In this document: positions 12,711-21,908 of the stretch, in pieces | How the letters are laid out: every line of letters starts with the position of its first letter | Numbering within the stretch: position 1 is the stretch's first letter | NCBI GenBank assembly: GCA_023512835.1 | Contig: CM042088.1 | Location: 46,140,699 to 46,204,698, forward strand | Length of the DNA stretch: 64,000 nt | Direction of reading: 5' to 3' | DNA from: Taxillus chinensis | Taxonomy: Eukaryota; Streptophyta; Magnoliopsida; Santalales; Loranthaceae | Program-made: the position numbers and the translations under genes | Notes under the pieces: model-generated | What the model was told of the DNA's origin: nothing | What the model saw: only the letters and a program-made list of their open reading frames with translations | Database searches by the model: none

Positions 12711-12744
<34 letters not shown>
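12711..12744. repeat. TAA microsatellite next to a LINE fragment
   Basis: An uninterrupted ATA/TAA run of about 11 units, ending about 20 bp before recognisable LINE coding sequence. Confidence 0.9.
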
Positions 12745-12759
12745 GTTGTTGTGTTGAAG

Positions 12760-13430
12760 ATAAGTTGTATTGGCGCCCCAATCGGGAGCGCGGGTATCTC
12801 ATTCAGAGCTTTTACTCCCTACTTACGCCTGCCCGGACTGAGAGTTTTCCTTGGCGGAGCCTTTGGAAGGCGCAGGTGCCCTCCCGAGTGGCCTTCTTTG
12901 CTTGGACTGTCGTCTTGGGTAAGATTTTGACTGCTGATCATTTGCGACGCCGAGGTTTTGTTCTAGCTAGTCGGTGTTACATGTGCAAGTCTTCGCCGGA
13001 GCATGTGGATCATCTTTTCCTTCATTGCCCTTATGCCAGGAGTTTGTGGGATATGATTCTGGGTCTTTTTGGCATCTCATGGGTGATGCCTTCGTCTCTC
13101 TGTGCGTTGTTTGCTGGTTGACTAGGCGGTGTGGGGCAGCATTCGGTGGTGTGGCGTGCTGTCCCTCATTGCATTCTTTGGAGTATTTGGTGGGAAAGGA
13201 ACGAGTGTGTGTTTGATGATCGGGAGAGGCTCCCTGCTAAGTTCTATTGTATTTTTTTTCGTTGTTTGAGTGATTGGTTATATGCTTCGGGCGAGTTGCA
13301 TTTTTCTTTCATTTGGGATGTTATCAATGTTTGTTCCTTTTGATCGAGTTGCTGTCTTCGCATTGTAATTTCACTTTCTCGCGTACTTTTTATGTGCGAT
13401 TTACTTCTAATAAATAAATTATTCTTACTT
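12760..13430 (+). mobile_element. LINE 3' fragment, zinc-binding RT domain (pseudogene)
   Basis: The frame from about 12,760 to 13,341 encodes the zinc-binding domain (zf-RVT) found near the C-terminus of plant L1-type LINE polyproteins. Visible landmarks are FPWRSLWKAQVPSRV, then a Cys-x2-Cys...His-x4-His-x3-Cys pattern (CYMCKSS, HVDHLFLHC), then LWSIWWERNECVFDD. The frame is interrupted by one in-frame TGA at 13,119-13,121 and resumes in the same frame, ending at the TGA at 13,341-13,343. The endonuclease and most of the reverse transcriptase are absent, so it is a 5'-truncated dead copy. Trailing sequence runs to an A-rich stretch at about 13,430. Confidence 0.85.
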
Positions 13431-13504
13431 ACAAAAGAAAAATTATTATCAATGCTTGATTTGTTAAACTATGTTTTGTTTGTGTTTTGCTCTTTTGTTC
13501 TTTA

Positions 13505-13645
13505 AAGGAGGCATTTGTGGATCCTGCTCATGATGAAAGCCAAGTATTTGAGCTCTTGGAATGGAAGCCTGACTTTGAAAGATGCTGGCAGTGCAGCCCA
13601 CATTTTTCTAGATCTTGCTGATGAACAAGAAGCCGAAGGAGTCAC
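13505..13645 (+). other. Possible exon remnant, product not recognised
   Basis: After 'ttctttaaag', which resembles an acceptor, one frame reads EAFVDPAHDESQVFELLEWK and another reads KYLSSWNGSLTLKDAGSAAH followed by IFLDLADEQEAEGVT. Both look more protein-like than the surroundings, as if a frameshift had occurred. I do not recognise the protein and found no partner exons nearby. Confidence 0.25.
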
Positions 13646-14324
13646 AGTAGTTATTTTGACCTGTTTTATTCTATGACTTCATCTCCATCGGTGACTAGAT
13701 AATCTCCTAATGGGGTTTTAGATATGCAGCCACTCAAGTCTAAGAATTTTAGGTTCATGGAGAATTATTTCATGCTTTTTGCGGTGATACTGCTTTTAAC
13801 TCTACTTAGGTTAAACTCATGTTCGCTTCCATTAGCTGCAATCATAATTTTTTTTCTCGCAAATGAGTTATTTATGTTTAGTTGTCTATATACTTATTAT
13901 TATTAATTAGGTAACATTCCCAGTATTTTATATTACCTTTAAATAGTCCATGCAATGCTGCCTAAAGATTCTGGCATAAAGTTTACAATATATTGGTCTG
14001 TCCCAAGAAAGACCAAGTGATTGCCTCTCAGAGTTTTCATTTTTAGATTGCTCCACAATTTTCCAGGGCAGTAATCTCTGTGAATAGGAAAGCTTTCTTT
14101 ACATAAAAATTTCACTCAATGGAAAATGAGTTTTGCGTTCTGAAAATATATAGGCTCATAATTATTGCCATATTGGAACCTATGGTAAACCATACTTCTA
14201 TAATTCTATTGCTTTCTATTGCTTTTATATATATGCTCGTTAATATATATGCCAGGTCTTGTTAATTATCATTTTAATGCTTCTGAAAAAATATGAGCTT
14301 TTTGGGATGAATAAATTCGAGCAT

Positions 14325-14725
14325 CTATTCTTAGAGATCATGATCAATGTTTGTCTATGATTTTTAAATTTCCAAACTTGCCATGTGATGTTAGGTGCTC
14401 TTTCATATATGTTAAAATTACTTGGTTGGATCGCTATCTTCTGTGGGATGAGCTATGTCTGGTTTTTAACTCCTTTGATTTTCCTTAAATGGTTAGTGGT
14501 GATTTTAACATTGTTATGGCCAAAAAATTCATGGTGCTCGTGTGAATTTGAAATTTTGAATGCCATAGAAGACTTTGCGAAATGTATGATGGATTGTAGT
14601 CTGTTTGATATGTTTGCTATTCCGACAAATTCACTTGGACTAATGAAAATTTTTTCCAGTGATTGAATAAAATTGTAGTTAATTCTAAATGGTGTGAAGT
14701 GATTTGATAAACCTATAGTTTCTCG
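14325..14725 (+). mobile_element. LINE endonuclease-domain fragment (pseudogene)
   Basis: A broken reading frame matches the apurinic-type endonuclease domain of plant LINEs. From 14,337 it reads DHDQCLSMIFKFPNLPCDV, then LDRYLLWDELCLVFNSFDFP, a stop where the family usually has Trp, then MVSGDFNIV. After frameshifts it continues as NAIEDFAKCMMDCSLFDM, then DKFTWTNENFFQ, a stop, and LNKIVVNSKWCEV. GDFN and FTWTN are typical of these proteins. At least two stops and two frameshifts are present. It lies downstream of the zf-RVT fragment, the reverse of the natural domain order, so it is a separate insertion. Confidence 0.75.
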
Positions 14726-14729
14726 TTTA

Positions 14730-15571
14730 GCTAAGGATAAGTCTGATCAATGCCCCATGCTTTTGAAATGTAGTAAATCTGTTAACTCAGGTCTAGTTCT
14801 TTTAAGTTTCTAAATGTGTGAACTTCTCATCATGATCATCACAAACGATCGGCCATTATCGTGGCAAATCAAAGGTCACTCATCATTTTCGCATATCGCA
14901 GTTGCCCGTCACCGTCACATATCGCTAGTCTTCTTCCACCGTTTTTTCCTTCCGTTTTCCTTCCATTTTGCGTGTTAATTTATTATTATTTGACTTATAT
15001 ACTATAATATTAGTTAATATATTTGAAAACAATTCATATATAATATACAATTATATATACATGCAAAACTATAAATTATTGATAAAATTAATTAAATACT
15101 AATAATAATAATTTATTCCTATTTACGTGTTTTGCAACATTATTCATAGATATTATTATTTTAATATATTATGTATTTAATAAGAATCACAATTAAAAAT
15201 ATGAGAATGAAATAGAAATAGGTAGATACACATATTCTATACAACTTTTTTGATAAAAAAAACCATGACCATTGGACACCTTATCTTATTTGATGAATAA
15301 CTGCCACTTATTTTGTGTTACTGAATATTTAAATTTAATCGATGACTATGAATATTTGGATTTGAATTTGATTGTATATGGAAATCCCTTCTTACTGTCC
15401 CTTCCTCGCACAACTGGCGAAAGAAGGCATATAATGACTATTTATTGTATACAAACAGCAGTCATGGATTTATTACCTACCTTGCACAACAGCCGAAAGA
15501 AGGCATATAATGATGGCAGGCAGAGATACCGCCAATACTAAAAGAATGTTTCGAGTAACATTGGGTATGCA
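14730..15571. other. Downstream flank and 3' UTR of the quinone oxidoreductase-like gene
   Basis: The stretch 14,730-15,270 is AT-rich with nothing recognisable. The part next to the gene (about 15,400-15,571) is probably its 3' UTR. On the minus strand AATAAA occurs at about 15,468-15,473, roughly 100 bases after the stop, and is a candidate poly(A) signal. A 31-bp direct repeat (15,407-15,437 and 15,483-15,513) lies in this region. Confidence 0.5.
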
Positions 15572-18500
15572 TTACAGCTTAGAATTTGATGCTTTTTTAT
15601 CATCAAAAGCCACAATCACCTTCCCGATAACTTTTCTATCTCTGATGGCAGAAAATGCAAGGTTGGCCTGTAAGGAGAAAATGATGCAGAGATTATTGTT
15701 AGCCTAAATGCAGGGTAAATTATTAGTTCTACTTTTATTAGAGCCAGGGCCAACTGCATATTGCAGGTATCTAGGATTTACTCCCTTCGATAATTTGGTC
15801 CCTATCTTTCTATATACACTAATGTAGCAAAGTCCTTCATTAAGACCCCAATGTTCTTTGATCCAATTCAGGAATTCGAACCTCCTATACTTAATCACCG
15901 AGTAGGCTCACATTCTACAAAATTAGAGAGTTACTGCCAAAGTTTTTCGGTTAATCGCTTGAACTTTAGCCACAGCAACAATAATGCAGCACAGCTGTCA
16001 TGAAACAAAAGTCCGATAATAATCTCATTTACACATAAGTACATATTAGTCTATGCTTATAAACCAACAAATTTTGAAGCTATTTTTTTCACAAGTAGAG
16101 CCACGAATGCAAAAATACCATTAGTGTTCATCCACAGTAACAGAATTTTCCATAAAGTGACAGCATTTACATCACAGAAAATGTTGTAATATGCACAATA
16201 GGATAACTGAAGAAATTTCTTATTGGCCCAGGAGAAGAGTGGTTATCAAGCAACGGTGCAACCTAAGCAACCAAAGAGTAAACTCCAGCCCAGAATAGAT
16301 TAAATCCCAGCACAATATAGGGTTGAGCCATTCATCATGCATCAACGGTAAGTTGCTAAGAGGAAGAATATCATACCCATGCTTAATGCTGATTCCTAAC
16401 AATTTTTTGGAATTAGCAAGTGGTGACATTCATCATGCATCATCAGGGGAAAAAAAGGTTAATCTCTTTACCACAGGAGCCAGCTTTTGTCTCTGACGAT
16501 TCCTAATATTAAGCTTTACTTAATCTTCCAGTTGACACTTCCTGCTTTAGTTACAGGCTTGCACCGTAATTCTTTTTCATAAATTATAACGGCAGATCAG
16601 TGCCATCTAATTTGCTAACAGTTTTTCATATTTAAAAATTAAAATAAATGCATAGAAGCTCCTGACCTCATATAGGCTGTAAGTATGAGAAATGTTGATA
16701 GTAATCAAGCCTTTTGCTAACCAGTGAAGTAGCTCCCTAACAGAGTCTTCAAGCACAGCCGGTCGATGTAATTTGTAGCTCCCCCAGTATAGTCCATGTA
16801 CTGTCCAATTCTGAATAAAATGCATCAAAATGTAAACTGAGAGAAGTGATGTGAAACACAAAAATGTTCAAAATATTATGGCTAGCTATTTATCTTCCAT
16901 ATCCACTTTCTAGAACCAGAGCTAGAAAGGCAATTCTACTTGCTCATTGTATATTGCAGGTTCAAGCATCAGATACAATAACAATTATTGATCGAAATGG
17001 ATTTTTTTTTCCAGAAACAAGAATATTCTGATACAATTATTTTTATGACTAAATGGAAAGTATAATAGGGTTGCAACTTAGAGATTTTGCGAGTGACAAC
17101 TCGGACTTTGGGGTTTGCTTTATTATGCAAAGGCCCTGAACTCTTTTTGAATTCAATTTTTAGTATTTGAATTGTTTAAAATGTGTTTGGAGAGTCTTCT
17201 TTGTTGTTTTGTTAATTTATGAGAAGAGCACAGATTGTTGAAAATCTCCTTCCATTCAATCTAAAACCAGAGGGAACACTACATCAAAAAAACGGAAATA
17301 GGAGGTCTCTGAGCAAAGACAGAAGAAGAAATCTTATCAAAAGCATCCACAAAAGCAATTGACATGGCTAATAAAGAGAGACCCATTCATGACCACGAAG
17401 CACTGAATGCATGGGAACTTCATACCCCAATTCAACCTCCAGCTATTAACCAAACAGATTATGAGATTATGCTAGCAGTGATCCAAATGCTTACACTAAA
17501 CAGCTTCAGTGGAGGAGCTTTTGAAGATCCTAGGCAATGCTTGGCTACATTTCCAGAATCTGTAACACCTTTGGGGAGAAAGGAATAAATGAAAAGGAAG
17601 TTAAGTTTAAGTTATTTCTGTGGCCCTTGTGAGATTAAGCCCAGACATGGTTGCACTCTTTCCCAACTGATTATTTCACTTTGGAGTTCTTGGGAAGATA
17701 TTTTGCACCAGAGAAGACCACAAAGCTCAGAGGAGATAACTGGCTTCAGGAAGTTTCCTGGAGAGACATTTGGTGAGGCATTGAAGCACTTGAAAGAGTT
17801 GAGAAGAAGATGCCCGCATGGCCTCACTAACTGCTTGCTTCTCCGGTTCGTTTGTAATGACCTTGAGGAAAATCAGAGAATTGAGAATGCTACTGCAGGA
17901 GGAAGCTTGCTAGATACAACAATTACACTAAAAACATTAATTATTGAAGAGAGGCAAATGGAAATGTACACAGAAAAAAGGGGGAGGAAAGGATAATTTT
18001 TTATTATGGTTTTGATACAATAAATGGCCTTTTGCTTGGAAGTCAAGCTGGGATCTCTTGAAGATCAAGCTAGGATCTCTCTAGAATCTCAACAATATCT
18101 CTTTCTTGGGAATCAAGCCAAGATCTCTCTTAAATTAAGCTAGAATTTCTAGGATCTTTACAATATCTAAACATGCACACTCCTCAAATGGGAGCATATG
18201 CAATTCACATGCCCAGCTTGTCACAATTGTTAGAAGTTAATTCAGATGTATTGATGTGGACAATCAAAAAGTTTAAATTGAAGTTATTACATTTCCTTGG
18301 CCGAAGTCGACCACATGAGGCTAGAACATTCTAGCAAAATCCAAAGTTCAAACCATACGAGAAGTCAGATTAATATTTAAGCAATTCTAAATAAATAATA
18401 ACAATAAACATTAGTGTCATAATTTAGACAAAGGTTATCATCATGCTATGCAAATGCGAACATAGACCCATGTATGATTCATTATAAAGTTGGATGAACA

Positions 18501-21500
18501 ATGACCAATTGTGTCATATCAAGCCACTCATTTTAATTAATCTTCATTTCAAATGAGTTGATGAAGTTCTGCTTCTATAATGCTCCTTTTTTGTTGATGG
18601 TGCAAAACTAATAATGCGACCGAGGGAGTAATTCTAAAGTAGTAGGACTTCGGAAAAGATACCTCAAAATCAAAATGTCTAAAGATAAATAATTGAGTTG
18701 AGACAGAATATGAAGTTCAAAGATAATTAATGTGAAGGAAGAAATTATGAGTTGGTTATTTGAGGTTCAGACTTACCTAGAATTCAGGGTTTTCTGTTAT
18801 GTAGGATCAGTTGTCCCCTAGAATGAAGGATTTGAAAAAGATAACAGAGGAAGGAATATTCAAAAGGAGAAGCAGCCATCTGACCAAAGACTATATAGCT
18901 AAAGAAAATGCAACTCAGAATGAACACAGCTTAAATGAGAATGTTTAGAGGGGAAAGCAGTATCACAGAATATGTTAAAATTTTAAAATCATAAATGAAA
19001 ACATATGCAATGAAATCAGAGTTGGCATATACAATCGGTAATAGTTTCAAACTTCTCCCCTCCCACCAAAATCTGCATATGAAAGGAAAACCATTCCACC
19101 TAGCAGATAAAGAATTAAAGATGATAACAATCACCGAGGGGAAAAAGAACTAAATTCCTATAAGAGCTTCCATCATCTCTATTCATAATATAGCTAAATG
19201 TTACAGTTTTAAAATTCTTAAAATGGGGAGGACAAACTAGAGAAAATGGAAAGGGGAATAGACTGGCAAATAGTATAGTACTTGTTAAACATTTGCTTGA
19301 ATAATGCTAATGATAGCTACACACATAATAAAGTTAAAACAGTAAAAATACAAAAGAGAGAAACAAGTTAAGACTTCACTTTACTGCATGCAGCATGCTT
19401 AGTATTTGTAAACGAATCAAACATTCACAAAAAAAATGGTGTTCAGCTCAGTAAAAAATTATTTATATTCATTCATTTAAGAAAGATAATGTTTGTGAAT
19501 AAATTTTTTTTGTAAACATAAATAAAAGAACACGAACAAGGCTATGTTTGGCTCATTTATGTTCACGAATATGTGTTCGCAAACAACATTTGAAAATATA
19601 TGTTTGTAAACATTTGTTCACAAACAATATTCGAAAATATCAATAATTACATTCATGAATAACTACTCACGAATAAATATTCATGAACAGTTAAATAAAT
19701 GAACAAATGGATAAGTAATTAAGTAAACAAACAAACAAACGAGCATGTTTATTTATAAATTTTGAATAATTAGTGTTTTAGTTCACAAACAGTCAAACAA
19801 ACATATAACCTTTTAAGTTCACATACAAATAAACGAACGAACTAATTTGTTTATAAATTTTGAATAATTAGATGTTTTAGTTCACGAACAATTAAACGAA
19901 CAAATATCTTGAGTTCTTGAACAAAGTAAAAATGTAATATTTGCGAACAAGTATGTCAGTGTATTTAAAAACATTGTTCGTGAACTAGTGTTTACGACCT
20001 GTTCATGAACACTAACAAACAAACATGAATACAGTGATTTAGTATACGTGTTTGACTCGATTTGTTAAAAGAATAGTATCAAGCCAAGCTCAAACACCTT
20101 ACTGCTCGACTTGGCTCGGTTCGTTTATAACTCAGCCAATAGCCACATAATAACCTCATAATTTCAAGGAACAAACAGATAATAAGGAGTACCTTGACAA
20201 GCATAATGTTTGCTGGAATGACTGGAACCTTTCCGCTAGCAAATCCTATGACCAAAATTTGCCCGCCCCAATTCAGAAGCTTCATTGCTTCTTTTGTAAG
20301 TGCCCCTCCAACGGGATCATACAAAACATCAACTCCTTTGAGCTTTCTTATTTTAAGGAACTCCTTGACACTATCAATTACATTTCCTTGGCCGAAGTCG
20401 ACTACATGATCAACGCCCATGGACTTCAGAAACTGAACCTTCTCTGTTCCCCTGATATACAAAAATGAAATGTCACAACCCCAGCACCACACCCCCCCCC
20501 CCCCCCCCCCCCAAATAGGACAATAACAACACACGGAGACAGAATAACTTGTCAAGGGGCAGGAATCATATAACAAAAATGGATATGGAGTTGTTGGATA
20601 ATGAGTACCTAGCAACAGCAATTACAGTGGCTCCAGAAACCCTTCCAATCTGTACAGCTGATATCCCGACGCCCCCAGCTGCGCCAAGAACCATCAACAC
20701 CTACGACAAGAATATTAACCATTACAAAAATATATAAATAAATAAATAAATAAATAAATAAGCAGGCATTACAACAGTGAATCATAGCATAAAAATAATG
20801 AGAAATAGAAAATAGAAGGCAGTGGGAAAGCACAGGGAGGTGAGCGGCAGGTGAATGGTGATGCTAATGCTATACCTACCTGGCCGGGGGAGAGCCGAGC
20901 TCTATGCACAAGGGCCACATGGGATGTCCCATATGCAACAGGGAGTGCAGCGGCAGCTTTTAAATCACACCCGTCAGGAACGCGAAACCTAGATTTGTCT
21001 CACCAAACCAAACCAAACCAAGATCAAATTTAAAAATAAAAATAAAAATTATTAGCGGTGATTCAAGAGTGAGAAGGGTACAAATAGAGTGCGCAGCAAA
21101 AGCAAACTAGAGGTGGGGTTAAAGATAATTTACTGGGGGTGGATGGGTGAATCAATATCAATCGCTGAGTAAGTAGAGCAACTCACAGGTCAGTCTCATC
21201 GGTGACGATGAATTCAGCGAAGGAGCCAAGGGCGGCGAAGGAACAGACCCGATCCCCAACTTTGAATTTAGAAACACCGGAGGCGACGGAGTGGACGACG
21301 CCTGAGAAATCGGAGCCTGGAATGAAGGGGAAGGGAGGCTTCTCCTGGTACTGCCCTAGTATCTGCAAGTAATTCGCGTAGTTCACGCTGGTTGCTTTCA
21401 CCTTTACTCTTACCGCCGTGGGTGAAGAAGAACTACTCATTTTGGGGATCGGGTGATTCGATTGCAAGGTCAGTGGACCAGGACCACCACCCCCGGTCTC

Positions 21501-21578
21501 TTCCTCCTTTTGCATTTGTGCTGCAAATGTCAACGGTGATGTTGGATCCCCCAGCTTCGTGCACACCAGGGCTTCCAT
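15572..21578 (-). CDS. Quinone oxidoreductase-like protein (zinc-independent MDR family)
   Basis: The model has six exons on the minus strand: 21578-21187, 20988-20880, 20700-20609, 20451-20193, 16810-16667 and 15667-15572. All junctions are GT-AG and the phases agree, giving about 363 residues. The start is the ATG of MEALVCTKLG, the normal beginning of the family. The N-terminal GroES-like fold contains FIPGSDFSGVV. The Rossmann fold follows, with the nucleotide-binding motif GAAGGVG (about 173-179), then DVLYDPVGG, and NWTVHGLYWGSY near the C-terminus; it ends ANLAFSAIRDRKVIGKVIVA. The zinc-ligand pattern of alcohol dehydrogenases is absent, as in NADPH:quinone oxidoreductases. The likely role is NADPH-dependent reduction of quinones or other electrophiles; substrate and location are not shown. 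Intron 4 (3.4 kb) holds a gypsy remnant and a 33-bp copy of exon 4. The gene is divergent from the TIM21-like gene. Confidence 0.93.
17364..17996 (+). mobile_element. Gypsy-type gag remnant in intron 4 (pseudogene)
   Basis: The two frames 17,364-17,588 and 17,589-17,996 resemble the Gag of plant Ty3/gypsy elements (retrotrans_gag). The first carries INQTDYEIMLAVIQM and SFSGGAFEDPRQCLATF. The second carries ITGFRKFPGETFGEALKHLK, LRRRCPHGL and ATAGGSLLDTT, positions where the family has FRQ.xGE, CPHHGL and AAGGAL. The part joining them is rearranged, and no protease, RT or integrase follows. It is antisense to the host gene. Sequence to about 18,330 may also belong to transposon debris. Confidence 0.75.
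18286..18318. repeat. 33-bp copy of exon 4 inside intron 4
   Basis: This segment matches 20,377-20,409, inside exon 4 of the quinone oxidoreductase-like gene, at 32 of 33 positions in the same orientation. Similarity ends abruptly on both sides. On the coding strand it could spell HVVDFGQGNV, but it has no splice sites of its own. Confidence 0.9.
19420..20120. repeat. GTTCATGAA-rich degenerate repeat in intron 4
   Basis: The segment is packed with words such as 'gttcatgaac', 'gttcacgaa', 'acaaacgaac' and 'tcgtgaac' in both orientations, and ends near 20,115 with 'gctcgacttggctcggttcg'. Repeats of this style are dispersed in plant genomes, but I cannot assign a superfamily. Confidence 0.6.
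20492..20512. repeat. Homopolymer C21 (G21 on the transcribed gene)
   Basis: An uninterrupted run of 21 C. In the sense of the host gene it is a G run about 40-60 bases upstream of the exon 4 acceptor, where a pyrimidine-rich tract would normally lie. Confidence 0.95.
20732..20761. repeat. AAAT microsatellite
   Basis: A run of TAAA/AAAT units in intron 2 of the quinone oxidoreductase-like gene, about 30 bases upstream of the exon 3 acceptor. Confidence 0.9.
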
Positions 21579-21908
21579 TTTCAATCTGAATTCACTACTT
21601 CTGTTGTTCTGTGTGCGTGGTGACCCCGCCCGCCGTATACCACTGCCAGCCTACCGCCGATACGTTGATACACGTAATAATTTTATTATTTATATAAAAC
21701 CAATGCGATTTACCAATTTAGGATTTTTTTTTATTTTTTATTTTTAAAAAAGGCCCATCTCTTCTAAGTTCTAACCTAGGTAACACAACATTTCGTCTGA
21801 ATCCTCCTCCTCCTGGTCGGTCACTGGGCATTAACCACATGCTCATGCGTACCTGGCCGTCATCGCCACCGTTCGCGTGCTCTCAAGCTAGCTGACCGAC
21901 CCTGAACA
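21579..21908. promoter_or_regulatory. Shared divergent promoter region
   Basis: Only about 330 bp separate the start codons of the minus-strand quinone oxidoreductase-like gene and the plus-strand TIM21-like gene, so both 5' UTRs and core promoters must fit here. An AT-rich centre with 'ttatttatataaaac' (about 21,687-21,701) could supply a TATA element for either side. No transcript start can be fixed from the sequence. Confidence 0.6.

Larger units (their letters stand above)
8881..12760. other. Gene-free transition zone with a GC-rich island
   Basis: No convincing gene is seen. About 8,880-9,340 is distinctly GC-rich against AT-rich flanks and holds two abutting perfect inverted repeats. 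Both strands have open frames of 80-140 codons here, but they are low-complexity and match nothing I recognise; LTR or other transposon sequence is possible. Two segments (about 10,105-10,438 and 12,160-12,744) share a short motif of the form 'aaaaattaaa(g/a)cttacaag' and both end at a TAA microsatellite, so they may be decayed relatives. About 11,150-11,480 is AT-rich and low complexity. Confidence 0.6.
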
